A stretch of 64,000 nucleotides of DNA from Carnobacterium_B sp045617425 (GCF_045617425.1 NZ_JAZLIO010000001.1:1-64000), one strand, 5' to 3'; positions 35,965 through 45,003 are shown, numbered from the stretch's first letter. Numbers and translations are program-made. The notes: generated by a model from the letters alone, not told the origin.

Positions 35965-36897
35965 TTAGTCATGGAAATAGGTTGGTTTAAACTTTAAACT
36001 AAGAGAGAAATCTTCTCTAATTTCATCAATATACGGATTCCCTTCTCCGAGAATCGTTTCCAGCGATTCACTTGTGCGATAGATGGTTAAATAATTGATA
36101 AGTGATTCTATTGGAGAAAGTACGGATAGGAAAGTAGAAGCTTTTACACGCCTTTGTACAATATTTAACTCATCCGTAAAACAAGGTGTGTGGGTAAAGT
36201 GTAAAAGTCCCACAATTTCATCAATCGCATTTTGCTGAAGAAAAGAAAGTTTTGCTGATCGCTCTACTTGTTCATTAAAGCTGCGAGCTGAGATTAAAAG
36301 CTTCAATTCATGGCCGTCTCGGAAATGTAGATGCATACTATTTCCCTTTTTATCTTCAACAGCATCAAGCGCATGATGGAGCCCATACCAGCTGGTAGAA
36401 TCGTTGGATGAACCTGTCTCAGGTACAAATATTTGATAGCCTGAGACAAACGGGCAGCGGTGATGAAACCCTAAACTTTTACCAATTGATTGAATGGTTT
36501 GGTAATTTAGCGGACGTTTACTGAAGTAACGGTTCATAATGGTACGAGAATGTTCCTTTGTTTTTAAAGGTGGAGTTCCTAACTGGAAAACAATAGTATT
36601 AAACAAAGTGTCTTTGACATCACGGATATCTTTTATGTAATAGGTGTTTTCATTTAATAAAATATGAGAGTGTTCAAAACTCATGGCTAACAAAGCTGAA
36701 AGAGTCGTGTCTGTAATCAACAAAGGCTTAATCGGTATTCGAGTAAATGACGTTTCATAATAATAATGTGAGTCGCTATTTTCGTTTTGAAGAGGCGTAT
36801 AGTCAGTTGTCGCTATTCTTTTATTAAACTGATAATAAGTCGTTCTCAAATTATTATAATATTCTTTGTGCTGATCACAGTCAAAATCTTCTTTCAT
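35965..36897 (-). CDS. ComK-like competence regulator with extra N- and C-terminal parts
   Basis: Residues 50-222 of this 310-residue protein resemble Bacillus ComK. The best stretch is YQIFVPETGSSNDSTSWYGL, then HHALDAV, HFRDGHELKLLISARSFNEQ and VERSAKL. In B. subtilis ComK the matching stretch reads QIFLFPTLSSTRPQCGW, then FSNGKTMELPISYNSFENQ and VYRTAWL. This is from memory of that sequence, not from a search. ComK is 192 residues, so this protein has about 45 extra at the start and 88 at the end. It would be a DNA-binding activator of DNA-uptake genes. It is convergent with a sigma factor gene. Confidence 0.65.
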   Translation of the reverse strand: MKEDFDCDQHKEYYNNLRTTYYQFNKRIATTDYTPLQNENSDSHYYYETSFTRIPIKPLLITDTTLSALLAMSFEHSHILLNENTYYIKDIRDVKDTLFNTIVFQLGTPPLKTKEHSRTIMNRYFSKRPLNYQTIQSIGKSLGFHHRCPFVSGYQIFVPETGSSNDSTSWYGLHHALDAVEDKKGNSMHLHFRDGHELKLLISARSFNEQVERSAKLSFLQQNAIDEIVGLLHFTHTPCFTDELNIVQRRVKASTFLSVLSPIESLINYLTIYRTSESLETILGEGNPYIDEIREDFSLSLKFKPTYFHD

Positions 36898-37020
36898 CCT
36901 GCTGGCCCCATTTCATGTATCAATTTGATGAAAATATAATATGATTTAATTGTAAACGTTATCATATCAAGTGACATTAACTAATCAACTATTCTAATTA
37001 AATTATAACTGTTTTTTAAT

Positions 37021-37179
37021 TGTATTACTTTAGTTAAAGATGACGAAGCTGTAACGCAATTCGTTGAATACTACCAAACAAACGAGATTAAGCAGTTTAT
37101 TGAAGTGAGTTCAAAGGGGCTCTTGTTCCCGCATGGTAAGAAGCTAGTTTCTTTAGCGTTGCTACTTAAATTTGGTTAA
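37021..37179 (+). pseudogene. Remnant of a MetQ/NlpA-family lipoprotein gene
   Basis: The frame reads VKDDEAVTQFVEYYQTNEIK, then QFIEVSSKGLLFPHGKK. This matches the C-terminal end of methionine-binding lipoproteins, which finish with a segment like LQSDEVKEFIEKEYKGAVIP. No start codon or upstream coding region remains, and a stop lies in frame at 37006. The 640-bp gap that contains it also holds the second repeat array; the rest shows nothing I recognise. Confidence 0.65.
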
Positions 37180-37196
37180 TTCATTTAAAATACTAT

Positions 37197-37391
37197 TTTG
37201 AGTTAACAAAACTAGGGCTCGTTACAGCGACTCAATTGAGAAATAGGTTTGAGTTAACCAAACCAGGGCTCGTTACAGCGACTCAAACGAGAAATGGGTT
37301 TGAGTAAGTTAAACTAAGGCTCATTGCATCGACTCAAACGGGAAATGTATTTGAGTTAACCGAACTAGAATTCAAAGGGTTTACTCAAAGA
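37197..37391 (+). repeat. Second array of about four 51-bp hairpin-forming repeats
   Basis: The units contain TTTGAGTTAACC, GGGCTCGTTACAGCG and ACTCAAACGAGAAAT. The reverse complement gives the same layout as the arrays at 17.9 and 57.4 kb (ATTTGAGT, AACGAGC, TTAACTCAAA). It lies upstream of the VOC gene and downstream of the MetQ remnant. Confidence 0.88.
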
Positions 37392-37543
37392 GATCCTACT
37401 TTAAGTCGGCCAATCGCATCTTAATTTGCTAAAATGATTAATTAAAATAGCGTGATTTAAAGATGAGGAGATGACAGTCAAGATGCTTTTACAATTATTT
37501 TTTTCAAGCGTATACTGAATTAAAGAGATGAGGAGGTGTACTC

Positions 37544-38425
37544 ATGCAAAAAATTGTTACGCATCTTTGGTATGATAAAGAGGCTCTTGAAGCAGCTGAA
37601 TTTTATACAAATTTATTTGATCATTCTTCTATTGATAGTGTGGTAACTCTTAATGACACTCCTTCTGGATCTGCAGAGAGCATCGTGTTCACTTTAGCTG
37701 ATCAAAGTTTTATGTCCATTTCAGCTGGTCCAATATTTAAGTTGAACCCATCTGTTTCTTTGCAAGTCGTTTGTAAAACTTTAGCTGAAGTAGATCATTT
37801 ATGGAAACAGTTATCCAAGGGAGGTTCTATAATGATGCCGCTTGATGCTTATCCATTTAGTGAAAAATACGGCTGGACAGAGGATAAGTATGGTCTCTCT
37901 TGGCAAATTATGTATTTGCCCGATCAATTGATTGCGCAAAAAATCACGCCAACTATGTTATTTACAAATGAACAGTATGGCAAAGCAAAAGAGGCAATAG
38001 AGTTTTATAACTCAGTCTTTACTAATGCTGCCATTGACGGGTTGAGTTATTATGGTGAAGATGATGAACAAGGTCAAGGTGGAAAGTTGATGTATGGAGC
38101 GTTTAATTTGGAAGGTCAAAACTTTGTAGCAATGGATAGTGCCATTGCACATGGATTTAAATTTTCTGAAGCTATTTCTTTTCTAGTCAACTGCGATACG
38201 CAAGATGAAATTGATTATTTTTGGGAAAAACTATCTTTTGTGCCGGAAGCTGAGCAATGTGGCTGGTTGAAAGACAAGTTCGGATTCTCATGGCAAATTT
38301 CGCCTACAATCATGAATGACATGATGAATACAAAAGATCGTGTACAGTTGGATCGTGTGACGCAAGCGTTCCTTCCAATGAAAAAAATGAATATTGCCGA
38401 ATTGAAAAAAGCTTATGAAGGATAA
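37544..38425 (+). CDS. PhnB-like VOC-fold protein, two domains
   Basis: The 293-residue protein has two similar halves (IVTHLWYDKEALEAAEFYTNLF and TPTMLFTNEQYGKAKEAIEFYNSVF). Each is a PhnB-type glyoxalase/bleomycin-resistance fold, and each half ends with an Fxx-kFGxSWQI motif (KYGLSWQIMY, KFGFSWQISP). Members are often labelled 3-demethylubiquinone methyltransferase-like without proof. The reaction is unknown. A GAGGAGG site precedes the ATG and a terminator follows. Confidence 0.8.
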   Translation: MQKIVTHLWYDKEALEAAEFYTNLFDHSSIDSVVTLNDTPSGSAESIVFTLADQSFMSISAGPIFKLNPSVSLQVVCKTLAEVDHLWKQLSKGGSIMMPLDAYPFSEKYGWTEDKYGLSWQIMYLPDQLIAQKITPTMLFTNEQYGKAKEAIEFYNSVFTNAAIDGLSYYGEDDEQGQGGKLMYGAFNLEGQNFVAMDSAIAHGFKFSEAISFLVNCDTQDEIDYFWEKLSFVPEAEQCGWLKDKFGFSWQISPTIMNDMMNTKDRVQLDRVTQAFLPMKKMNIAELKKAYEG

Positions 38426-38430
38426 TAATC

Positions 38431-38466
38431 AAACTCCAATCTTATAAAATGATTGGAGTTTTTGTT
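38431..38466 (+). terminator. Terminator after the VOC gene
   Basis: AAACTCCAATC and GATTGGAGTTT form an 11-bp stem followed by TTTGTT. An upstream in-frame ATG at 38449 for the next gene lies inside this stem and is not a likely start. Confidence 0.85.
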
Positions 38467-38481
38467 AAAGGAGATGGTAGG

Positions 38482-39003
38482 ATGAGACGGATTATTATGA
38501 ACTTAGCAATGAGTTTAGATGGATTTATCGCCAATGAAGATGGTAGTTTTGAATGGATCAAAGGTTATGAAGACAATACATTAAATACAGACAATCAATA
38601 CAATTATGAAACATTGTTAGAAGATATTGATATCGTTGTAATGGGGAAAAGGTGTTATGAACAAGATATGCACCTGGAATTCAAAACGAAAACAGTCTAT
38701 GTAGCTACTCATTCGACGATCACTGATTATGATAATATTAAATTTTGTGGCGAAGACATCATTGAAGTCATCAAAGAAGAGCAATTAAAGCCCGGTAAAG
38801 ATATTATGCTTTTTGGTGGCGGCAATCTCATCAATACCTTTTTACAAGCAGATTGTATTGATGAGTACATTATTGGGTTGATCCCAGTAATTTTAGGAGC
38901 AGGGCGTCCACTGTTTTATGGTGGACATCCACCAATTGATTTAGAGTTAGAAGAATATATAGTGGATAATGGAATCGTTATTTTAAGGTATGTGAACAGA
39001 TAA
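38482..39003 (+). CDS. RibD C-terminal/dihydrofolate reductase-like protein
   Basis: The 173-residue protein starts RRIIMNLAMSLDGFIANEDG, and later has VMGKRCYEQ and MLFGGGNLINTFLQADCIDE. This is the NADPH-binding RibD C-terminal fold shared by many small reductases related to DHFR. The true substrate is unknown. The ATG at 38482 follows AAAGGAG. Confidence 0.85.
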   Translation: MRRIIMNLAMSLDGFIANEDGSFEWIKGYEDNTLNTDNQYNYETLLEDIDIVVMGKRCYEQDMHLEFKTKTVYVATHSTITDYDNIKFCGEDIIEVIKEEQLKPGKDIMLFGGGNLINTFLQADCIDEYIIGLIPVILGAGRPLFYGGHPPIDLELEEYIVDNGIVILRYVNR

Positions 39004-39015
39004 TGAGTATTGGCG

Positions 39016-39045
39016 ATAGGTATTCAATTGAATGCCTATTTTTTG
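39016..39045 (+). terminator. Terminator after the reductase gene
   Basis: ATAGGTATTC and GAATGCCTAT pair around AATT, with one wobble, followed by six Ts. Confidence 0.8.
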
Positions 39046-39081
39046 TAAAGAGAGTTGAGTAATAATGTTAGGACTGACGGG

Positions 39082-39122
39082 AATGGACGAATAATCACAA
39101 AAAGTGGTTTATTCGTCCATTA
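39082..39122. repeat. Long inverted repeat upstream of the rbs operon
   Basis: AATGGACGAATAA at 39082-39094 is repeated in inverted form as TTATTCGTCCATT ending at 39121, and the stem extends inward with one bulge (TCAC/GTGG). There is no T run, so it is not a normal terminator. Confidence 0.6.
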
Positions 39123-39190
39123 ATCAAAAAAACTAAACAAATAAGTAGTAATGATAGTCCAAATTAAATAAATAATTTAGGAAAACCGAA

Positions 39191-39249
39191 AGAAAACGAT
39201 TGCAAAAATTTCCAAGAGATGGTAAGATTCATGTGTAATCGGTTCCACA
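39191..39249 (+). promoter_or_regulatory. Operator-like sites upstream of rbsR
   Basis: AGAAAACGATTGCA at 39191-39204 is cre-like with one mismatch. TGTAATCGGTTCCACA at 39234-39249 has palindromic ends and fits the core of the cre/LacI-type consensus. One may bind CcpA and the other RbsR; I cannot tell which. Confidence 0.55.
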
Positions 39250-39277
39250 AAAACTTTTTAATAGAGCGAGGGATATC

Positions 39278-40261
39278 ATGACAACGATAAAGGAAGTCGC
39301 AAAATTAGCAGGTGTATCGGTAGCTACTGTATCTAGAGCATTAAACAATAGTGGTTATGTCAGTGAAGACGCTCGAAAAAAAGTGGAGGCAGCCGTAAAA
39401 GAATTGAACTTTTACCCTAATGAGGTAGCAAGATCTCTCTATCAAAAAAAATCAAAACTGATTGGCTTACTGTTGCCAGACATCGCAAATCCTTTTTTCC
39501 CTTTAATCGCCAAAGGAGTAGAAGACGGTGTAAACCAACGAGGCTATAGCTTGTTATTAGGAAATGTGGAAGAGGATCTTGAAAAAGAAAAAGAGTACTT
39601 GAAAATTTTTTCGCAAAATAACATTGCTGGAGTCATTTCAGCGGTTCAAGGCAATATGAAAGATTTTCAACAGATGCCATTTGTTTTATTAGACCGAGTG
39701 AAAAGCGACCATGATTTTGCTGTTCATTCAGATGATTACACAGGTGGAATGATGGCTGCTGAAGCAATCGTAGCCAGAAGTCCAAAAGAAATCGTCATTA
39801 TGGTGGGTCCAAAAGAAGTGCCCAGTTCTGCTGTTCGATTAGCCGGAAACCAAAAAGTATTGCAAGAAAATCACATAGACTATCAAGTGTTCCAAACGAC
39901 TAGTTTTCAGTTAGAAGAAGCAGAGGAAACGGCAGAACAGTTTTTTGAAAAATTTCCTCATGCAGACAGCGTGATTGCTTCAAATGATGTTTATGCAATG
40001 GCCGTTATGAAAGAAGCACTTAAAAGAGGTCGTCGCATTCCAGAAGATTTTCAAATCATTGGCTATGATGATATGCCATTTAGTAAAATGGTTTATCCAG
40101 GATTAGCAACAATCGCTCAACCGGCTTATGAAATCGGGTATAAAGGTGCAGAACTCTTGTGTGACATTATTGAAAAAGGATTTGTTGAAAATAGCCGTAT
40201 TCAATTGCCTGTAACGGTAAAAATTAGAGAATCAGTTAGAAAGAAGGATGAACATGAGTAA
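39278..40261 (+). CDS. rbsR: LacI-family ribose operon repressor
   Basis: The 327-residue protein has a LacI HTH (IKEVAKLAGVSVATVSRALN) and a periplasmic-binding-like ligand domain (IANPFFPLIAKGVEDGVNQRG). It is the first gene of rbsRKDACB, overlapping the start of rbsK, so it should sense ribose and repress its own operon. Confidence 0.9.
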   Translation: MTTIKEVAKLAGVSVATVSRALNNSGYVSEDARKKVEAAVKELNFYPNEVARSLYQKKSKLIGLLLPDIANPFFPLIAKGVEDGVNQRGYSLLLGNVEEDLEKEKEYLKIFSQNNIAGVISAVQGNMKDFQQMPFVLLDRVKSDHDFAVHSDDYTGGMMAAEAIVARSPKEIVIMVGPKEVPSSAVRLAGNQKVLQENHIDYQVFQTTSFQLEEAEETAEQFFEKFPHADSVIASNDVYAMAVMKEALKRGRRIPEDFQIIGYDDMPFSKMVYPGLATIAQPAYEIGYKGAELLCDIIEKGFVENSRIQLPVTVKIRESVRKKDEHE

Positions 40262-41159
40262 AATAACCGTAATTGGTAGTATATCTACAGATTTTGTAGT
40301 GACAGCCGATATAAGACCTGAAGTCGGAGAAACCATTACCGGCAATGATTTCAGCACAACATTTGGTGGGAAAGGAGCCAATCAAGCAGTTGCAAGTGCT
40401 CGATTAGGAGGTGACGTTTATATGGCTGGAACAGTTGGAAAGGATTTGTTCGGAAAAGAACTGATTCAGAACCTGACAGTTAATAACATTCATGTAGACT
40501 ATGTGGAACCCGTTACATATCTTCCATCTGGATCGGCTCATATCACAATTGTAGATGGAGACAATTGCATTGTTTATGTTCCAGGAGCGAATAATGCGAT
40601 TGATACAAACAGAATTGAGAAATTAAATGAGCTGATTCAAACAAGCGACATCGTGGTTGTACAAAATGAATTGCCGCAAGAAGTTGTTGAAAAAATTATT
40701 GAGGATTGTTTTACTCAAAATATTGAAGTCATCTACAACCCGGCTCCTGCTAGATTTGTTAGCCAAAGCATTTTAGAAAAGGCTACTTATCTGACACCAA
40801 ACGAAAGTGAGTTCAAGTTGTTATTTCCGAATTTGACCTTGTCTGAAGGATTAGCTCATTACCCAAATCAATTGATTGTGACGATGGGGTCTAAAGGTGT
40901 TTATTATCATGATGGAATAAGTGAGAAGCACGTTTCTTCTTACTCAGTGGATCCAATAGATACAACAGGCGCAGGAGACACCTTTAACGGAGCATTTGCT
41001 GTAGCCCTTACGTCTGGTTTAGATATGGATTCCAGTATTCGTTTTGGAAACTTAGCTGCTTCCTTATCAATTCAAAAATTTGGCGCTCAAGGCGGAATGC
41101 CTACACTAGCAGAAATGAAAGAGAGTGAGAATTATGAAAAAGCATGGAATATTAAATAG
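40254..41159 (+). CDS. rbsK: Ribokinase
   Basis: The 301-residue PfkB-family kinase has ITVIGSISTDFVV, GGKGANQAVASARLGG and the C-terminal DTTGAGDTFNGAFAVAL. It phosphorylates D-ribose to ribose 5-phosphate. The ATG at 40254 has an AAGAAGG site 6-7 bp upstream, while the ATG at 40248 is too close. It overlaps rbsR by 8 bp and rbsD by 26 bp. Confidence 0.93.
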   Translation: MSKITVIGSISTDFVVTADIRPEVGETITGNDFSTTFGGKGANQAVASARLGGDVYMAGTVGKDLFGKELIQNLTVNNIHVDYVEPVTYLPSGSAHITIVDGDNCIVYVPGANNAIDTNRIEKLNELIQTSDIVVVQNELPQEVVEKIIEDCFTQNIEVIYNPAPARFVSQSILEKATYLTPNESEFKLLFPNLTLSEGLAHYPNQLIVTMGSKGVYYHDGISEKHVSSYSVDPIDTTGAGDTFNGAFAVALTSGLDMDSSIRFGNLAASLSIQKFGAQGGMPTLAEMKESENYEKAWNIK

Positions 41160-41532
41160 TGACATAGCAAAAGTCTTATCCGATTTAGGCCATACAGATA
41201 AAATCGCAATCGGAGATGCAGGGTTACCTGTACCAAATGGTGTGAAAAAAATTGATTTAGCTTTAACGTTAGCTGAACCATCATTTCTATCAGTTTTAAA
41301 AGTTGTTTTAAGCGATATGAAAGTTGAAAAAGTGGTTTTAGCTGAGGAAATCAAAGAACAAAATACCACACAGTTAAGGGATATAAAAGCAACATTAATA
41401 GATGGTGAACAAATAAGCTATGTAAGTCATGAAGCATTTAAAGAACAGTTGCAAGATGTAAAAGTTGTTATACGAACAGGAGAAGCAACACCTTATTCCA
41501 ACATCATATTGCAATCAGGTGTTTTATTTTAG
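41134..41532 (+). CDS. rbsD: D-ribose pyranase
   Basis: The 132-residue protein starts MKKHGILNSDIAKVLSDLGH and has IGDAGLPVPNG with the conserved His and Asp, and ends with YSNIILQSGV. It interconverts ribopyranose and the furanose form used by ribokinase. The ATG at 41134 lies within the 3' end of rbsK. Confidence 0.94.
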   Translation: MKKHGILNSDIAKVLSDLGHTDKIAIGDAGLPVPNGVKKIDLALTLAEPSFLSVLKVVLSDMKVEKVVLAEEIKEQNTTQLRDIKATLIDGEQISYVSHEAFKEQLQDVKVVIRTGEATPYSNIILQSGVLF

Positions 41533-41544
41533 GAGGTATGACAG

Positions 41545-43026
41545 ATGGAAGTAAAAATGACAGGCATTAGAAAAAGTTTTGGCAGCAATTCCGTCCTCAG
41601 AGGAGTCGATTTTGATATTCATGCTGGTGAAGTTCATGCCTTGATGGGTGAAAATGGAGCTGGGAAATCGACATTGATGAATATTTTAACGGGACTGCAC
41701 AAATCAGATGCTGGAGAAATTAGTATCAATAATGAAAAAAAACATTTTGATAATCCAAAAGAAGCAGAAGAACACGGGGTAAGTTTTATTCACCAAGAAA
41801 TGAATACTTGGCCCGAAATGACGGTACTGGAAAACTTATTTATTGGGAAAGAACTTAAGAACAAAATGGGTTGGATCAAAACAAAAGAGATGCGCAGTCT
41901 TGCAGAAGCGACGTTTAATGATCTAGGGGTCCACATTGATTTGGATGCAGATGTCAAACAACTTTCAGTAGGTCAACAACAAATGATTGAAATTGCCAAA
42001 TCATTGATGACAAATGCTCAAGTCATTATTATGGATGAACCAACAGCAGCGTTAACGGAAAGAGAAATCGATGTACTGTTCAAAATTATTGCAACGTTGA
42101 AACGAAAAAAAGTAGCCATTATCTATATCTCACATCGGATGGAAGAAATTTTTAAAATCAGTGATCGCATTACCGTTATGCGAGATGGCGTATCAATTGA
42201 TACAACATTGACAAAAAAGACCACAAATGATGAAGTTGTACGCAAAATGGTTGGACGTGACCTAGAAGACTACTATCCAAAGAAACAGTCTAAAATTGGA
42301 AATACTGTATTTGAAACAAAAGGATTAACACAAGAAAATCGATTTGAAAACATTTCATTTACTGTGAAATCTGGCGAAATCGTTGGATTCTCAGGTTTGA
42401 TGGGAGCTGGAAGAACCGAAATCATGCGTAGCTTGTTTGGAATCGATGAATTGGATCAAGGAGAAATTTACCTTGAAGGGGAAAAAATTACGATTAAAAA
42501 TCCAAGTATGGCAATTGAAAAAGGGATTGGTTTCTTAACAGAAAATCGAAAAGAAGAGGGATTGATCTTAGACTATTCAATTCGAGACAATATCAGCTTG
42601 CCATCGATTGATGGATTTAGTAAAAAAGGGCTGATTGATACACATGCAGAAACCGATTTTGCCAAACTATTGATGGAACGTTTGCATGTTAAAGCAGAAG
42701 ATCAATTTGATAGCGTTTCCAGCTTATCTGGTGGAAATCAACAAAAAGTTGTCTTAGCCAAATGGATCGGCATTGGCTCAAAAGTATTGATTTTAGATGA
42801 ACCGACTCGTGGTGTAGACGTTGGAGCAAAACGAGAAATCTATCAACTGATGAATGAATTAGCGGATAGAGGTGTGGCCATCATCATGGTTTCAAGTGAC
42901 TTACCAGAAATTTTAGGAGTTAGTGACCGAGTGATCGTAATCCATGAAGGTCATGTCGCTGGGGAATTATCTAAAGCAGAAGCGACAGAAGAAAAAATAA
43001 TGAAACTCGCAACGGGAGGGTACTAA
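41545..43026 (+). CDS. rbsA: Ribose ABC transporter ATP-binding protein
   Basis: The 493-residue protein has two ATPase domains. The first has the full Walker A GENGAGKSTLMNIL, signature LSVGQQQMIEIAKSL and Walker B IIMDEPTAAL. The second has the degenerate GLMGAGRTEIMRSL and LSGGNQQKVVLAKW. This is the RbsA/XylG/MglA layout. An AGGAGG site precedes the ATG. Confidence 0.94.
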   Translation: MEVKMTGIRKSFGSNSVLRGVDFDIHAGEVHALMGENGAGKSTLMNILTGLHKSDAGEISINNEKKHFDNPKEAEEHGVSFIHQEMNTWPEMTVLENLFIGKELKNKMGWIKTKEMRSLAEATFNDLGVHIDLDADVKQLSVGQQQMIEIAKSLMTNAQVIIMDEPTAALTEREIDVLFKIIATLKRKKVAIIYISHRMEEIFKISDRITVMRDGVSIDTTLTKKTTNDEVVRKMVGRDLEDYYPKKQSKIGNTVFETKGLTQENRFENISFTVKSGEIVGFSGLMGAGRTEIMRSLFGIDELDQGEIYLEGEKITIKNPSMAIEKGIGFLTENRKEEGLILDYSIRDNISLPSIDGFSKKGLIDTHAETDFAKLLMERLHVKAEDQFDSVSSLSGGNQQKVVLAKWIGIGSKVLILDEPTRGVDVGAKREIYQLMNELADRGVAIIMVSSDLPEILGVSDRVIVIHEGHVAGELSKAEATEEKIMKLATGGY

Positions 43027-43027
43027 A

Positions 43028-43999
43028 ATGATAGAAGCGAATGTAGAAAAAAAAGAAAAGAAAACGGGAACGCCAAAAAATTATATTGGAAAAATTGGGC
43101 CATTCCTTGCATTAATCGTATTAGTGGTATTAGTAACGATTGTAAATCCAAGTTTTATTGCACCAACGAATCTATTGAACTTATTGAGACAAGTTTCAAC
43201 GAATGCTTTGATTGCTTTTGGGATGACCTTTGTCATTATTACAGGTGGAATCGATTTATCTGTTGGATCAACCCTAGCCTTAAGTAGTGCTTTAATGGCA
43301 GGCTCGATTGCAGCCGGCATGGATCCAATACTGGCAATGATTTTAAGTTTAGTAGTAGGAACGGTATTCGGAGCTGTTAACGGCTTATTGATTACTAAAG
43401 GAAATATGGCTCCATTTATTGCGACACTTGCAACAATGACGATTTATCGTGGATTGACACTGGTTTATACAGATGGAAATCCAATCACGGGTATTGGCGA
43501 CAGCTTTATTTTCAAATTTGTTGGCCGCGGGTATTTATTTGGTATCCCATTCCCAGTCGTATTGATGATCATTAGTTTTGTCTTATTGTTTATCCTGTTA
43601 CACAAAATGACTTTTGGTAGAAAAACATTTGCGATAGGGGGGAATGAGAAAGCTTCATTTATTGCAGGTATCAAAAACGATCGTATCAAAACAGGCATCT
43701 ACGCTTTATCTGGTTTGATGGCTTCTCTAGCTGGGATCATCATCACATCTAGATTAGATTCTGCACAACCGACTGCTGGTACGTCTTATGAAATGGACGC
43801 CATTGCCTCTGTTGTCTTAGGCGGAACAAGTTTATCTGGTGGACGTGGAAGACTAGTTGGGACCTTAATTGGGGCTTTGATTATCGGAACATTGAATAAT
43901 GGAATGAATTTATTAGGGATATCAAGTTTCTACCAACAAGTCGTTAAGGGTATTGTTATCATTATCGCAGTATTATTAGACAGAAAAAACAAAAAATAG
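43028..43999 (+). CDS. rbsC: Ribose ABC transporter permease
   Basis: The 323-residue membrane protein has about eight to ten hydrophobic segments and the family motifs FVIITGGIDLSVGS near residue 75 and ASVVLGGTSLSGGRGRLVGT near 265. It forms the channel with RbsA and receives ribose from RbsB. It begins 1 bp after the rbsA stop. Confidence 0.94.
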   Translation: MIEANVEKKEKKTGTPKNYIGKIGPFLALIVLVVLVTIVNPSFIAPTNLLNLLRQVSTNALIAFGMTFVIITGGIDLSVGSTLALSSALMAGSIAAGMDPILAMILSLVVGTVFGAVNGLLITKGNMAPFIATLATMTIYRGLTLVYTDGNPITGIGDSFIFKFVGRGYLFGIPFPVVLMIISFVLLFILLHKMTFGRKTFAIGGNEKASFIAGIKNDRIKTGIYALSGLMASLAGIIITSRLDSAQPTAGTSYEMDAIASVVLGGTSLSGGRGRLVGTLIGALIIGTLNNGMNLLGISSFYQQVVKGIVIIIAVLLDRKNKK

Positions 44000-44013
44000 G
44001 AGGAATAACAAAG

Positions 44014-44952
44014 ATGAAAAAAATAATCGGTTTAGCAACAGCAGCAGCTTTATTTATGGCAGGATGTGGGGCAGCAACTTTGGAAGGTGAAAACAATACT
44101 GAAAGCGGTCCTGTGGAAGAAAAAGAAACCTCAGAATTAGTTGTTGGTGTATCTATTTCTACATTGAACAATCCGTTTTTTGTTTCTCTAGAACAAGGAA
44201 TTACAGATTTGGCAGATGAGCAAGACACAACTGTAAAAAGTGTAGATGCTCAAGATGACACAGCGAAACAAACCAACGATATCGATGACTTGATCCAACA
44301 AGGAGTAGACATCTTATTGATCAATCCAGTCGATTCAGCTGCAATCACACCAGCTGTTGAATCCGCAAACGCTGCTGGAATTCCAGTCATCACGATTGAT
44401 CGTTCAAGTGATGGCGGAGAAATAGTGACATTAGTCGCTTCTGACAACGTAGAAGGTGGCGAAATGGCGGCGAAATACATTGAAGAAATTTCAGGAACAG
44501 ACGCAAATACGGTTCAATTAGAAGGCGTTCCAGGAGCTTCTGCTACTAGAGAGCGTGGAGAAGGGTTTACAAATATCGCTGAAGAATCATTAAATGTAAT
44601 AGATAGTCAAACGGCAAATTTTGACCGCGCAGAAGGATTAACAGTTATGGAAAACATGTTGCAAGCTAATCCAGACATCCAAGCTGTCTTTGCACAAAAT
44701 GATGAAATGGCATTAGGTGCTATCGAAGCCATTCAATCTGCAGGAAAAACTGGAGAGATCCAAGTAGTTGGTTTTGATGGAACAGAAGATGGAATCAAAG
44801 CAGTAGAAGCAGGTACCTTAAGTGCAACTGTTGCTCAACAACCTAATGAAATGGGTAAATTAGCGATGCAAGCAGCTTTTGATTACTTTGCTGGCGAAAC
44901 AATTGAAGAATACATTGCTTCACCATTAGAATTAGTAACAAGTGAAGAATAG
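44014..44952 (+). CDS. rbsB: Ribose-binding lipoprotein
   Basis: The 312-residue protein has a lipoprotein signal with lipobox FMAGC (Cys18). A type I periplasmic-binding domain follows (LVVGVSISTLNNPFFVSLEQG, INPVDSAAITPAVESANAAG, VVGFDGTEDGIKAVEAG). It captures ribose outside the cell. It is the last gene of the operon and is followed by a strong terminator. Confidence 0.94.
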   Translation: MKKIIGLATAAALFMAGCGAATLEGENNTESGPVEEKETSELVVGVSISTLNNPFFVSLEQGITDLADEQDTTVKSVDAQDDTAKQTNDIDDLIQQGVDILLINPVDSAAITPAVESANAAGIPVITIDRSSDGGEIVTLVASDNVEGGEMAAKYIEEISGTDANTVQLEGVPGASATRERGEGFTNIAEESLNVIDSQTANFDRAEGLTVMENMLQANPDIQAVFAQNDEMALGAIEAIQSAGKTGEIQVVGFDGTEDGIKAVEAGTLSATVAQQPNEMGKLAMQAAFDYFAGETIEEYIASPLELVTSEE

Positions 44953-44963
44953 ACAGTATACAA

Positions 44964-45003
44964 AAAAAGGGTTTGAGACATTTTATATGTCTCAAACCCT
45001 TTT
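44964..45003. terminator. Terminator of the rbs operon
   Basis: AAAAGGGTTTGAGACA pairs with TGTCTCAAACCCTTTT, flanked by A and T runs, so it can also stop the convergent minus-strand gene. Confidence 0.92.

Noticed and set aside
38449..38481. Upstream ATG for the RibD-like reductase
   Set aside because: It lies inside the terminator stem of the previous gene and the family start is at 38482.
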